This document shows, one piece after another, positions 53,275 through 63,437 of a DNA stretch of 64,000 nucleotides. Position numbers and translations under genes: made by a program. Position 1 is the first letter of the stretch. Each line of letters begins with the position of its first letter. This DNA is from HKST-UBA178 sp965223815 (GTDB lineage Bacteria > Pseudomonadota > Gammaproteobacteria > Chromatiales > Chromatiaceae): assembly GCA_965223815.1 (NCBI GenBank), contig OZ245019.1, forward strand, positions 2,046,001-2,110,000, in the 5' to 3' direction. The notes beneath the pieces were generated by a model. The model was not told the DNA's origin. It saw only the letters and a list, made by a program, of their open reading frames with translations, and searched no databases.

Positions 53275-55962
53275 TTACATTGGATCCTCGAGCGCAACAG
53301 GTGTCACGAAATTGGGGGGTTTGACCACCAGCACAGAGCAATCCAAGTGTTTCACTATGGCCTCAGCAGTACTGTCGACGATTAGTCCGGTTAACCTTGA
53401 GTGTGTCAATCCTCCCACGACGACCAGATCCGCCGATAAGCTCTGGGTGAGGCGAATGATCTCATCCCGATGGTTTCCCTTTACCATATGGCAAATCGGA
53501 TTAAAGGCGGGTAAGACGTCACTTGCCACCGATTCCCGTAGCTCAGAAAGACAAGTGTTTAATGCCGCCAGGTTTCTTCTTTCCTCACTATCAACGTAAT
53601 TGTCCGCATCAGCTTGAAGTGGTGAGCGTCCACTTCGCAGATATTGTTCGCCGTATGCATCCCAGGCGTGAATAATGTGTAAATCTGCAAACTGAGCCGT
53701 TGCCAGAAACGTCGCATTCTTCATAATGCTCTTGTTGATGGCGTGCCGATCATCTCGACGACCGCCTGGAATTTCATCCTGGTAAACACCGGCGCAGATA
53801 CATCGATGACGGTATGGTTTAGGTGGTATAGATCTGATGAGCAGCACCGGGCGTGGACAGCTCTTGAGCAAACGCGAGTCATCGTTACCGAAAAAACGTT
53901 CTCTTAGACTTTCATCGCTTTCCGCAACCTTCAGTACAAGATCTTGATCGTTGGAGACAACTTCCCGGGTTATAGCTTCATGCGGCCTGCCGACCAGGAC
54001 CTTGACTTCTATATTGCAGCTGGTATCTATACGGGAAACCATTGCCTCCAGCCGTCTGCGCCGATTCTCCGTCATTTGCTCTTCCAACTCGTCAGGAGAG
54101 GATACCCCCTGCTCAAGGCCGGCTGAGTTTTCGGATAATATCTCCACAATCGTCAAAGATGATCGATGATCTTCCGCCAAAGTAGCTGCGTAACCCAATA
54201 TTGCTGTTTCATCCACACCAGCTGTCAATACCAACAACATACTTCGATAGCCGGAGGGGGAATCGGAGACGTGGAGTGGCGTGCTTCTCTGACGGAAACC
54301 GTCGTAGCCTTCCGCGCTAAGTCTGGCGGTGGTGTCCTCGGAAACGCCCAACGAATCAAAGACTTCCCGGGCTAGTTGCAGGCCGATTGCCATGGTCTCA
54401 GGAATTGCATAATTGACGCCGAGTGAAACCAACCTATGTGCCATTCTGTTGTCCCATGCACGGGCATAAATAGGCAGATTGGGAAAAGCTTCGCGGACGT
54501 TGACTACCGCCTGTCCAATGCTCTCCATATGATTCATGGCAAAAACAACTAGGGAGGCGTTGGCGGCTCCGGCGGATCTGAGTACATCTATGCGGCTAGC
54601 GTCGCCATAGAATACGGGATAATCGAGAGCCCGTGCTCTGGTAACACGTGCGGCGTCGATTTCCAGCACCAAATAGGAAATACCGGCTTTGTTAAGATTT
54701 CGCGCCAAGGTATTGCCGACGCGACCGAAACCGGCAACGATCACATGGTTTTTCGAAGCGGGAATGGGTTTGTTGATGGGTTTGACTGCTGGAGGAGGGC
54801 TGGAATGAACTCGTCCCAACCAGGGGCTGAGTTTCACCAGCAGTGGAGTTGCGGCCATGCTCAGCGCAATGATTAGTAGTAGCAGTTGGTAAAGTTCGGC
54901 TTCCATAATGCCAAGCATGTTCGCCAGGCCGAACAGGATAAATCCAAACTCGCCTGCCTGTGCAAGCAGCAGAGCAACGCGAATCGATTCGGAATGGGGT
55001 CGCCCGGTAATTCGGCACAATATCCAGAGGATGCCAGCTTTGAACAGCAGCAGGGAGCCAACCAAACCCAACACCAGTAAACCCTGCTGACCGAGGAGAC
55101 CGAAATTAATGGTCATGCCGATGCTCATGAAGAATAAGCCGAGTAGCAGGCCGCGGAAGGGCTGTATGTCTGCCATGATTTGATGACGGTAGCGGGAATC
55201 CGCTAACAGCAGTCCACCTAGAAATGCTCCCAGTGCCATCGATAAGCCGGCCCATTCCGTAAGCCATGCAGCCCCGAGCACAAGTAATATTCCGGTAGCG
55301 GTAAAGATTTCCGGGTTACGCCGATTTCCGGCGACAAGCTGCAGTATGGGGCGGAGAAATATCCGCCCTAGGACGAAGACCCCGACAACAATGGCTACTG
55401 ATTCCAGCGCGGCCAACTCTACATCCTGGGTGATGCTTAATTCCCGTTGCGCCAACAGAGGAAGCAGCGCCATCAGGGGCACGATAGCCAGATCCTGTAG
55501 CAGTAGAATCGCAAATGCAGAGCGACCATGGGCGGTGCCGAATTCACCCTTCTCGCTCAGAATCTGTAGCCCGAAAGCGGTTGATGAGAGTGCCAATCCA
55601 AAGCCGACAACCAAAGCAGATCTGGTCGAAATTTCCAATCCCAGCAACACAAGGGTAATGACTGTCCCAGTTATGAGTACTTGGGCGGTGCCAAGGCCGA
55701 AAACACTCCGACGCATAACCCAAAGGCGGGATGGTTTTAACTCGATACCGATCACAAACAACAGAAATACAACGCCGAATTCTGCCAAGTGCCGTATTTC
55801 TTCTACAGCGTAGATAAACCCGAATCCCCAGGGGCCCACCGCAGCGCCGGCGACCAGAAATCCCAGCACTACGCCAAGTCCGAGACGTTGAAACAGGGGT
55901 ACAGCAATTACTGCCGCTATCAACAGTATGAGAATGTCGACGATGTAATGTGTTTCGGTCAC
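53275..55962 (-). CDS. CPA2 cation:proton antiporter with TrkA-N and two universal-stress domains
   Basis: An 895-residue inner-membrane protein. About 1-385 form the antiporter with some twelve helices (typical SALVVGFGLALSSTAFGLQI and LGAFLGGLLLADSRYRHQI), 405-520 a TrkA-N NAD-binding domain (VIVAGFGRVGNTLARNL), and 560-890 two Usp-like domains, the second with VVVGGLTHSRLTG. Similar proteins (KefB/C-like) move K+ or Na+ against protons. The two Usp domains could bind ATP, giving energy control. It stands convergent to the IS-split gene and is not obviously in an operon with the CNNM gene, which is 140 bases upstream. Confidence 0.9.
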   Translation of the reverse strand: MTETHYIVDILILLIAAVIAVPLFQRLGLGVVLGFLVAGAAVGPWGFGFIYAVEEIRHLAEFGVVFLLFVIGIELKPSRLWVMRRSVFGLGTAQVLITGTVITLVLLGLEISTRSALVVGFGLALSSTAFGLQILSEKGEFGTAHGRSAFAILLLQDLAIVPLMALLPLLAQRELSITQDVELAALESVAIVVGVFVLGRIFLRPILQLVAGNRRNPEIFTATGILLVLGAAWLTEWAGLSMALGAFLGGLLLADSRYRHQIMADIQPFRGLLLGLFFMSIGMTINFGLLGQQGLLVLGLVGSLLLFKAGILWILCRITGRPHSESIRVALLLAQAGEFGFILFGLANMLGIMEAELYQLLLLIIALSMAATPLLVKLSPWLGRVHSSPPPAVKPINKPIPASKNHVIVAGFGRVGNTLARNLNKAGISYLVLEIDAARVTRARALDYPVFYGDASRIDVLRSAGAANASLVVFAMNHMESIGQAVVNVREAFPNLPIYARAWDNRMAHRLVSLGVNYAIPETMAIGLQLAREVFDSLGVSEDTTARLSAEGYDGFRQRSTPLHVSDSPSGYRSMLLVLTAGVDETAILGYAATLAEDHRSSLTIVEILSENSAGLEQGVSSPDELEEQMTENRRRRLEAMVSRIDTSCNIEVKVLVGRPHEAITREVVSNDQDLVLKVAESDESLRERFFGNDDSRLLKSCPRPVLLIRSIPPKPYRHRCICAGVYQDEIPGGRRDDRHAINKSIMKNATFLATAQFADLHIIHAWDAYGEQYLRSGRSPLQADADNYVDSEERRNLAALNTCLSELRESVASDVLPAFNPICHMVKGNHRDEIIRLTQSLSADLVVVGGLTHSRLTGLIVDSTAEAIVKHLDCSVLVVKPPNFVTPVALEDPM

Positions 55963-56104
55963 TGCTTGTATCCGCGGTTCTTACACCCCATTCGTATGTT
56001 CATTCCGCCTGCCGGATTAGATACTCCGATCGCAGTCGGATTGAATAAGGAACAAAACTCAATAGCAGATACCCGCAGTGAGTTTCCATGCCACGATTTA
56101 ACCT

Positions 56105-57361
56105 CTACTCCGATGATTCGTCTGCGCTCTCTGCAGATATGGTCGTAATTCTCACTTTATGAATTCGACGACCTGAGGCTTGTCTAATTTCAACCGTCAA
56201 GCCATCAATTTCAAACTGCTCGTTTGTTTTGGGAATTCGTTCGATATCATTCACAATCCACCGACTGACACTATCCGTGCTCTTACCTCTTAGATCCACT
56301 GCAAAAAAATCCTTGATGAATCTCAGCTCCACACCCCCATCAACTTCAATGCCATTGTCGATTTTTACGATTCCCGTAGCACGCCTTCCGTCGGATTCAT
56401 CATAGATTTCGCCGACCAATTCTTCCAATAGATTTTCCAGGGTAACCAAACCTCTGAGGCCACCGTGTTCATCCACAATTATGCAGAGATGGCGTTTTTG
56501 GCGTCTGAGATCGTCGAACAAGTCATCAATCGGTTGGTTGATAGGAGCGAATATCGGGTCAGTGCCAATCGCTTTCAGCGGTTTGTCTATCTGGTTGTTG
56601 GCAATGGCTTTGGCGATATCATGCCAATGAACAATTTGAGAAATGTTCTCGACGGACCCTGAGTAAAGCGGCACACGAGAAAAGCCGACCTCCTCGATTT
56701 TTGGTAAAGCTTCCTTAATGGTCATGTTTTCGCTCAAAGCAAACATTTTGTGGCGGGGGGTCATCACGTCCCCAGCTATTAAATCGTTGAAGGCAAAGAC
56801 CCTTTCGATAATCTTTGCTTCATGCCGCTCAATAGTCCCCTCTTGGGCACCGAACATTAACAAGTGTACAAGTTCCGACTCGGTGACCGTGGGGGTTTCC
56901 TTAATGTCGGTCATTTTGTGCACTAAGGTGATCAAATGTTCGAATATCCATACTAGAGGAAAAAGTATTCGCATTAGTAGCAGTACTATGGGAGCCACTG
57001 CCAAAGAGACCTGAACCGAATGGCGAATGGCTATACTCTTTGGCGTAATCTCACCGAAAACGAGTATAAGAAAGGTCAAAACTCCAACCGCAACCCCAGG
57101 TCCCAATGCGCCAAGATATTCGGTAGCTACCACTGTGGCGAAAGCAGATGCACCAATGTTGACCAGATTATTCCCAATCAACAGGGTAATAAGCATGCTC
57201 GTGGATTTTCGCTTTAATTGTAGTAATGCCTTTGAGCCACTTTGTCCGTCGTTGTGCAAAGCCTCCGCCCGAGCTAGAGTGACAGCTGTCAATGCGGTTT
57301 CCGAACCAGAAAAAGCGCCAGAAAGAAATAGCAACGAGATAAGTATCAGTGTGTCGTTCAT
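56105..57361 (-). CDS. CNNM/CorC (HlyC) family membrane protein with CBS domains
   Basis: A 418-residue protein: DUF21/CNNM membrane part (about 1-190, GSETALTAVTLARAEAL), two CBS domains (about 200-320; DVMTPRHKMFALSE and LCIIVDEHGGLRGLV) and a CorC/HlyC C-terminal domain (about 335-410). The family transports or regulates Mg2+ and Co2+ and binds adenine nucleotides in CBS. It lies upstream of the antiporter on the same strand. Class certain, ion unknown. Confidence 0.92.
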   Translation of the reverse strand: MNDTLILISLLFLSGAFSGSETALTAVTLARAEALHNDGQSGSKALLQLKRKSTSMLITLLIGNNLVNIGASAFATVVATEYLGALGPGVAVGVLTFLILVFGEITPKSIAIRHSVQVSLAVAPIVLLLMRILFPLVWIFEHLITLVHKMTDIKETPTVTESELVHLLMFGAQEGTIERHEAKIIERVFAFNDLIAGDVMTPRHKMFALSENMTIKEALPKIEEVGFSRVPLYSGSVENISQIVHWHDIAKAIANNQIDKPLKAIGTDPIFAPINQPIDDLFDDLRRQKRHLCIIVDEHGGLRGLVTLENLLEELVGEIYDESDGRRATGIVKIDNGIEVDGGVELRFIKDFFAVDLRGKSTDSVSRWIVNDIERIPKTNEQFEIDGLTVEIRQASGRRIHKVRITTISAESADESSE

Positions 57362-58067
57362 ATATAGATTGGAAGCCTAATTATTATTTAGTTATATTTG
57401 GATTGTTGCGCTGGAAGTTGGCTACAAAAGCAGTGGGCAGTCTATGGCTCTTGAATTGAACTCGCTAAAGCCGCTGTTGAATCGGCGAAAATGCATTGAG
57501 GTTGACTTCCGCATCTCTCGTTCTCCTTGTAGGTATTGGTGGGATGGAGAGTTGTGGGTTTGCATGGTTTTTCTCCGGGCTAGAAACATTCGATCGTGCA
57601 ATCACTCAGAGTTCGCTGAATACAAAGCCCCATTGTCCGCTCCCTGTATCGTCTAGCAAAAAAGTAGCGCCTACACGCCATATATACCCCAGAGTCCCAT
57701 GGCCCGCCTTCTATGTATAGGCGCATATTAGTGAAATTATGGCTGGGTCAGTTAGTTTCTAGGGTCCGATTTTCTCAATTCACCTGTCAATCTGGCAAGT
57801 AGGAGTAGATCAGAACAGCCAGGTATCTTGACAAAGCCGGTTTACCGGGAAGTTTTTGTCTATCCGGTGGGTGCCTCTGATTGGATAAATCTCACTTTGG
57901 TGTATTTATTCAGATGCAGGCGCGAAAGGGTGCAAAAGCGCTAAGAAACACTCATGCGAATCCTTGATCGCAATCTTGTACCAGCTACTGTACCGATAGC
58001 TACCAATATAACGTAATAGCCATGGTTGCGGTCCCCCTGGCTCCAGGGTGGATTGCCTAGCCCATCT
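57362..58067. other. Gene-poor region between CNNM and CDGSH genes
   Basis: About 700 bases with no convincing gene. Frames at 57444-57656 and 57496-57720 lack ribosome sites. I saw no strong hairpin terminator and no clear promoter. Confidence 0.5.
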
Positions 58068-58718
58068 TTAGTCGCTGCGAAAGCCAGCTGCCTTATGACT
58101 GCCGTCACAGAACGGTCTGTTCTTGGATTCGCCACAACGGCACAATGCCACGCTCTTTCCCTTCCAGGCGACCCGCCCGCTGCCCGCAACCAGGCTAAAA
58201 TTGCCGTTTAGCAGCAGAGGGCCGTCAGGCAGAGGTTTTATTTCCAATTTGCCACACCTGGACTCGGAACCTGGGCCCGTTTCACCTATGGCGCCTGAAT
58301 CGTTGAATCCGGCCTTGATATGACTGTTATCGCAGAACGGCTTGTTTTGGGAGTGTCCGCATCTACACAAGGCTGCGCGAAAACGCACGCCGGGCATATC
58401 TTCAGGCACTCCCGCTATCGCCAATTCGCCGCTGACATACAGAGGTCCATTGTAGATCACACTAACTCTGTTTTCCGCCGCCGCCTGTTCTTGCTGACCT
58501 GATCGGTCTCGGTAGGAGAGGGCGCCGCTGGGGCAGCGCTGGCAGACTTCCGCAACATCTTCCGGCGTTGTGACATCGGGTTTGCACCAGGGTTTTCGTC
58601 CGGTCACGAAAAGTTCACCTTCAGCCTGGCCGCATTCGGCAATATGTATGCACAGTCTACTATCCCAGAATACGTCGATCTGCGACCCGGAAAACTCAAA
58701 AACCCGCTTGTCACTCAT
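58068..58718 (-). CDS. Fe-S protein: YjdI-like domain plus two CDGSH domains
   Basis: A 216-residue protein with three Fe-S modules. Residues about 1-68 match the mono-cluster (YjdI) domain with RLCIHIAEC and VCQRCPSGAL. Two CDGSH zinc-finger-like [2Fe-2S] sites follow: CRCGHSQNKPFCDNSH (the variant CDNSH, about 125) and CRCGESKNRPFCDGSH (about 195). Ligands (three Cys, one His) are complete in both. ATG 58718 is preferred over 58739, since GGGAGC lies seven bases before it. Such proteins are thought to transfer or sense iron-sulfur clusters and redox. No neighbour suggests a role. Confidence 0.9.
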   Translation of the reverse strand: MSDKRVFEFSGSQIDVFWDSRLCIHIAECGQAEGELFVTGRKPWCKPDVTTPEDVAEVCQRCPSGALSYRDRSGQQEQAAAENRVSVIYNGPLYVSGELAIAGVPEDMPGVRFRAALCRCGHSQNKPFCDNSHIKAGFNDSGAIGETGPGSESRCGKLEIKPLPDGPLLLNGNFSLVAGSGRVAWKGKSVALCRCGESKNRPFCDGSHKAAGFRSD

Positions 58719-58965
58719 CTTTTTGCTCCCTTCCCTCAATAGAACGATAGGTTCGTATATCCTTAGTATGATAGTAGGTTGTTTTGATCAGGCAACCTGG
58801 GTGGGCCGGATTTTCGGGGGGATTTACAGAAAACGCTACACAGTCTGCATGCTCATCTCTCCCTGGATGCCGGGTAGAGTGGAAGTGGACGGGGTAGCGG
58901 GATCCAGGAGTCGAGCATTCGACCTCAGAATAACCCGCTACAGCACCGTAATAAAAAACACCTGC

Positions 58966-60147
58966 TTAGTGAGCTGTAATCGGTTGATATCGGCGAATCA
59001 GTAGTGCGAAGTCCTGAAGCGCCTGGATACCGCTGGACTCCGCTTGACGGCACCACTGACTCAGCGATTCCAATCGATTCTCCTGGCTGGTGGTGTTTTG
59101 CTCCCAGATCTCCTGCAGTCGAATTTTAAACTGATACACCGTCTGCAATGCCTTGCTGTGCTCTAGCGTCTGGGCAAGCCGTACCCGCTCTTCATTGGAC
59201 AACAGGGTGACATCTCTACGTGCCAAGCGCCTGGCATAGCGATAGAGCCGGCGCCAAGGCCGCTTCGCGCTACGGATCTCATCCTGAAATACGGGGCGAA
59301 GTACCCTACGTCCGTAGTCTGCGAGGAGCTGTAAACGATTTACCGTCAGGACCTTGATGATATCGCTGTCGAGTTGGACCGGGTGCTTGGATAACTTCCT
59401 CCTGGGCGCGACACGTTTTACCTGAGCCAGACCCAGCAACGAAAACAAGCGGATATAGAGCCAGCCGAGATCGAATTCCCACCACCGATTGGATAGCTTC
59501 GCGGAACTACTGTATGCGTGATGATTGTTGTGTAACTCCTCTCCGCCTATCAGGATTCCCCAGGGTACAATATTTGTGGAACTATTCGGCAATTCGAAAT
59601 TACGGTATCCCCAAAAATGGCCGATTCCATTGATTACACCCGCAGCCCAAAAAGGGATCCAAATCATCTGGATCGCCCAGATCGCCAGTCCAGCCGCACC
59701 GAACATTAGCACCAGGAGGGTGGCTAAAATGCCGATGCCTATATAGTTATGGGCTTGGTAAATTCTTCTTTCAATCCAATCCTCTGGCGTACCTCGCCCA
59801 TATCGATCCAGGGTTTCGTCGTTCTTGGCTTCCTCGCGGTAGAGCTCCGATCCTTTCCATAGAACCGTGGAGAGCCCTCTGATTCGTGGACTGTGGGGGT
59901 CATCTTCGGATTCGCACTTTGCATGGTGTTTCCGATGAATTGCTACCCATTCACGAGTCACCATTCCCGTAGTCAACCATAGCCAAAACCGAAAAAAATG
60001 ACTCAAACCGGAGCTTAGTTCCACTGCGCGATGGGCCTGGTGGCGGTGCAGAAAGATCGTGACTGCGACGATAGTGACATGGGTGAGTATCAGGGTCAGA
60101 ACCAGGTACCCCCAAATTGAAAGGCTAAATATTCCATTAAATATCAT
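58966..60147 (-). CDS. Acyl-CoA (fatty acid) desaturase
   Basis: A 393-residue integral membrane desaturase that introduces a cis double bond in fatty acyl chains. Diiron histidine boxes are complete: HRHQAH (H34), HRKHH (71-75) and HNNHH (near 207). Four helices surround them. The C-terminal 150 residues are an added alpha-helical, Arg-rich stretch (RRLYRYARRLARR) beyond the core. From family knowledge, similar gammaproteobacterial enzymes adapt membrane fluidity at low temperature. It stands alone. Confidence 0.93.
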   Translation of the reverse strand: MIFNGIFSLSIWGYLVLTLILTHVTIVAVTIFLHRHQAHRAVELSSGLSHFFRFWLWLTTGMVTREWVAIHRKHHAKCESEDDPHSPRIRGLSTVLWKGSELYREEAKNDETLDRYGRGTPEDWIERRIYQAHNYIGIGILATLLVLMFGAAGLAIWAIQMIWIPFWAAGVINGIGHFWGYRNFELPNSSTNIVPWGILIGGEELHNNHHAYSSSAKLSNRWWEFDLGWLYIRLFSLLGLAQVKRVAPRRKLSKHPVQLDSDIIKVLTVNRLQLLADYGRRVLRPVFQDEIRSAKRPWRRLYRYARRLARRDVTLLSNEERVRLAQTLEHSKALQTVYQFKIRLQEIWEQNTTSQENRLESLSQWCRQAESSGIQALQDFALLIRRYQPITAH

Positions 60148-60557
60148 AATCTTATATTCACTTTCTATATTTATACTTTAAGTATATGTGGCGCGAGTGT
60201 TATGTTTTGTGGCTAGTTGATTCCAGGAAGTCGCGACGGGCGTTGTCCAAAATAAGACCATAAAAAGGAGGGAAAATTCAATGCGCTTGCACCTTTTTCA
60301 ACTGGGGGGTGACCATCCGGGTTCAGAAGTGAGGGGTCGATGGTGCCTCTCCTTGATGTATCAAGTTTTCTGCACTGCCACCAGGCCCATCGCGACGCAT
60401 TCTCAGCAGTTGGAAATCGCTGAGCGAGAAAAGGCTGATTTCTGGACTTGAAAAGAACCCCGAAAGCCCCAGGAGTGGAATAAAGAGGAAGATCTATAAT
60501 CCAAAAACGAAATCCATCTACTTCCTTTGTAAATCATCTGTTGCGGCCAATAGCGAT
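60148..60557. other. Intergenic region between the desaturase and the TAXI gene
   Basis: About 410 bases. On the plus strand a small frame at 60281 has a strong ribosome site (listed separately). Otherwise no promoter or terminator is clear. Confidence 0.45.
60281..60451 (+). CDS. Possible small protein (56 residues)
   Basis: AAAAGGAGGG lies eight bases before ATG 60281. The frame reads MRLHLFQLGGDHPGSEVRG, ends SQQLEIAEREKADFWT and stops at 60451. The strong ribosome site argues for translation, but it has no domain or homologue that I can name. Confidence 0.35.
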   Translation: MRLHLFQLGGDHPGSEVRGRWCLSLMYQVFCTATRPIATHSQQLEIAEREKADFWT

Positions 60558-61859
60558 TCACTCCTTTTGGGAGGCATTGGTCAATCGTTCCCGCACCATA
60601 CCGATGTGCAGTCGTAAATCGTAAAGCTCCTCTACGAAAGAGAGAGGTACAGAGATCTTCGATACTTCCCGCTCGATACGATCGAGCCTATCCAGAGCTT
60701 TATCGATTTCAGCTGTTGACTGCGACTGGTAAAGACTCCGGTCGATGGCCAGTACGTCTCTGTACCATGGGTAGATACGGGCGCGCATACGCCAGCGATA
60801 GAGTGGGGGCATGATCTTGAACAGAGGTAACATTAGTGCTAACAACGGCAACAGCATGACTTTGAGCCGGTCTACCAGATTGGCCGCCCAAAAGGGGAGG
60901 TAGCGCTGTAGGAAGGGTGGCCCGCGTTTATAGAATCGACTAGCCTCCTTGGCCAACGGAAAGTCTGTAAATTCGGGTGATGGAAATGCTCCGATACCTT
61001 CGAACCAGCCGCCGTCTCCATGAACCTCGACTGCCGCTTGCAGTAGTAGATCGATGAGTGCCGGGTGGAGATCTCGGGGAGCGACCAGGTTGGCGCTTGC
61101 TGCGAGCAGTTCTACCGCCCTCGGCGGTTGATTTTGCTCCAGGTTGATCATCCCCTTGGGCAGCCTGATTTTGGATAGAAAACGATATCTTTTGGTATAG
61201 GCTTCGGCGCGGTCGAAATTCATCAACATTACGCCGTTCTCCACGAGTAGTTTCCGAACCACCGGGGATTGGGGCGAGGCGACAAAAAAGGCGGCGTCGA
61301 CTTTACCCTCTACCAGAGCATTCGCTGCTGCCTTGCCCCCTATATCGGATAAGCTGCTACTGGCGGCATTGATCCCATTGGCCTCCAGAATCTGCATTGC
61401 CAGGGCACGGGTGCCACTACCCTCCGCGCCAACGGCGATTCGCCGTTGCGATAGATCGGTGAGGAATCCCACATCGAGACCTTGACGGTGGAACAGCCAC
61501 ACGGGTTCGAAGTAGATACTACCGAGAGAGAACAGCAGATCCGAATCATCCGTTTGGGCTAAACCACCCTGGACGAAGGCGATGTCAACGGCGCCTGATT
61601 TAAGCAGTTTGATGTTCTCGACCGAACCCTCGCTCTGGACCAGTTCCAACTCGATGCCATCTTGCAGCAGTAACTCCTGGTACTGTTTTGCGAAAAGATG
61701 GTAGGCGCCGTCGGCATGGCCAGTGGCAATACGTATACTGTCGGGTGGTGCGGGATCGACAAACTGATAGGCCAGTAGAAAGCTCGCCAACACCACAATT
61801 ATTGCCGGTCCGAAAATTCGGAAGTTGTCCTTGACGAGGTTGTTGGGTTCCTTACTCAA
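60558..61859 (-). CDS. TAXI-family TRAP transporter solute-binding protein, membrane anchored
   Basis: A 433-residue protein: an N-terminal membrane anchor (about 13-32), a TAXI-type solute-binding domain (about 38-320, IRIATGHADGAYHLFAKQY and VGAEGSGTRALAMQIL), then a membrane helix (about 337-355) and a cytoplasmic tail with a coiled coil. The membrane permeases of a TRAP system are absent in this window. The TAXI protein with C-terminal membrane segments may instead sense or recruit. It lies 80 bases after the coiled-coil protein, same strand. Confidence 0.85.
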   Translation of the reverse strand: MSKEPNNLVKDNFRIFGPAIIVVLASFLLAYQFVDPAPPDSIRIATGHADGAYHLFAKQYQELLLQDGIELELVQSEGSVENIKLLKSGAVDIAFVQGGLAQTDDSDLLFSLGSIYFEPVWLFHRQGLDVGFLTDLSQRRIAVGAEGSGTRALAMQILEANGINAASSSLSDIGGKAAANALVEGKVDAAFFVASPQSPVVRKLLVENGVMLMNFDRAEAYTKRYRFLSKIRLPKGMINLEQNQPPRAVELLAASANLVAPRDLHPALIDLLLQAAVEVHGDGGWFEGIGAFPSPEFTDFPLAKEASRFYKRGPPFLQRYLPFWAANLVDRLKVMLLPLLALMLPLFKIMPPLYRWRMRARIYPWYRDVLAIDRSLYQSQSTAEIDKALDRLDRIEREVSKISVPLSFVEELYDLRLHIGMVRERLTNASQKE

Positions 61860-61939
61860 GCGGGATCTCGCTCGGTTGCTAAGCTCACAGTCGGGGAGAG
61901 CTGGTTCCTATTCGCGGAGCATGGGCTGAGCCGCCGGAT

Positions 61940-63415
61940 CTAGAATCCGCCCCCGGTGCGGAAACCGCCACCACCGCGGCCGAAACCACCGCCGCCCCGA
62001 CGGCCGAAGCCACCGCCACCTCTCCTTCTGGGGAAACCGCTTCCTCCCAAGTCCTTGAGAACATCGCCGAGCCCGCCGCTCCAGACAGTTCCCCGGCCGA
62101 ATCCACCCGATCCGAAATCGGGGTTCGAGCGCCTGGGCCGGTAGCGCTGTTGTTCGCGTAAAATTTTCCACAACATGCCCCGATCCAGCATTCCAGCGAC
62201 GAATTGGCTGAGTACCATTCCGATGATGCTGTCGTCTTTGAATGTGGAGCCGGCGCGGTCGTAACGCTGCTGTTTAAAGTCCACACGCAGAGTTTCCAGT
62301 TCAGTCAGGCGTTGCCGATGCTGCTTTATCGTCTCCTTGAAGCCACGAACTGTCTCCTCCAGATCCTGGCGCCTGTGCTCACGGTCGAGCATTCGGTTGA
62401 CGATCAGGTCGTCATCGGGGAAGGGTGTGTGCACGGCATCGTATCTTAGCTCCATCAGATCATCGCGCTTGAGTTCGGCAGCGAGGTATGCCAGCGCCCG
62501 TTGAGTGTACTCATCTTCACCCAGGGTGAAGGCGGTTTTCTGGTCTTGAAGCGCCTGGTAGCCTAATTCGGCCTCGGCAATCTGTTCATCAATGGCGTCC
62601 AGCCCAGCCTGGGACCGCTCCAGGGTTTTTTCCAGCTGGGGAATGCCGTCGGCTTCCCGCGCGGCTTCATCCAGAGCTCTAAGCGCGGCGAATTCCTTTT
62701 CGGCAGCCATTCTGATGGAGTTGGCGTGTTCGCTCAAACGCTTGGGAATTTCATTCAACCGGGTGTAATTGGCCCGTGCGTCGGAGAAGCCGATCATACG
62801 TGCAACTTTGTCGTCCAACCAGCGGAACAGACCGAAGGCCCGGTAGTTTGGAAGCCCGTAATTACGCTGCCACAAATACATGAACAGAGGGTCGTTGCGA
62901 TAAGCCTCGCCTTTACGTTCACGCTCTGCCTCGCTGCGAGCAGCCTTCTCTTCGGCATGCATGGCCTGGCGGTTGACACCTTCCGCTTTCTCCCGTTGCT
63001 GGATATAGTCGGGATTCTTCTCCAGCCGGCGCTGAGTCTCCGATTCGGCACCGTCCACCAACTCGCTGTCCCTGTCCACCTGTTTTAATTGCCGCTCACG
63101 ATCAGCAGACAGCGACTGCAGCCGATTGGCTGTTTCCGAAATCCGATGCTGGAGCGCTGAGCGTGCCTCTTGCCGTTGGGTGAACAGGGAGGCGACCTGC
63201 TGCTCCGTTCGGTCCAAGTGTTCCTCTAGCTCCCCATCCATGAACCGGTCCAGGCGCACTCGCGCCAGCTCCCGGTAGTCTTCAGCCATGGCTTGCTCTT
63301 GATTGGCTAACTCGCCGGTGACTGCCTCGATTCGACTATCGAGTGCATCAATCCTTTTTTGGGCATCGTCAATTGACTGGTCGATAGAGGTCAGTACTTG
63401 CCGTCCCGCAATCAT
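61940..63415 (-). CDS. Coiled-coil protein with Gly/Arg-rich C-terminal tail
   Basis: A 491-residue protein without membrane segments or signal. About 1-330 are largely heptad-like coiled coil (SIDDAQKRIDALDSRIEAV and ETANRLQSLSADRERQL). The middle has LFMYLWQRNYGLPNYRAF and LDDKVARMIGFSDARANY. The tail (about 430-491) is an extended Gly/Arg/Phe-rich stretch (RRRGGGGFGRRGGGGFGRGG), which looks like an RGG-like disordered segment. The family is unknown to me; it is next to a DUF6384-like protein and a TAXI protein, perhaps one operon. Confidence 0.75.
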   Translation of the reverse strand: MIAGRQVLTSIDQSIDDAQKRIDALDSRIEAVTGELANQEQAMAEDYRELARVRLDRFMDGELEEHLDRTEQQVASLFTQRQEARSALQHRISETANRLQSLSADRERQLKQVDRDSELVDGAESETQRRLEKNPDYIQQREKAEGVNRQAMHAEEKAARSEAERERKGEAYRNDPLFMYLWQRNYGLPNYRAFGLFRWLDDKVARMIGFSDARANYTRLNEIPKRLSEHANSIRMAAEKEFAALRALDEAAREADGIPQLEKTLERSQAGLDAIDEQIAEAELGYQALQDQKTAFTLGEDEYTQRALAYLAAELKRDDLMELRYDAVHTPFPDDDLIVNRMLDREHRRQDLEETVRGFKETIKQHRQRLTELETLRVDFKQQRYDRAGSTFKDDSIIGMVLSQFVAGMLDRGMLWKILREQQRYRPRRSNPDFGSGGFGRGTVWSGGLGDVLKDLGGSGFPRRRGGGGFGRRGGGGFGRGGGGFRTGGGF

Positions 63416-63437
63416 GGAACTCTCCTGGTCGTCGGTC

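Noticed and set aside
61885..62286. 133-codon minus-strand frame rich in Ala and Val
   Set aside because: Overlaps the Gly/Arg-rich tail of the coiled-coil gene; low-complexity shadow.
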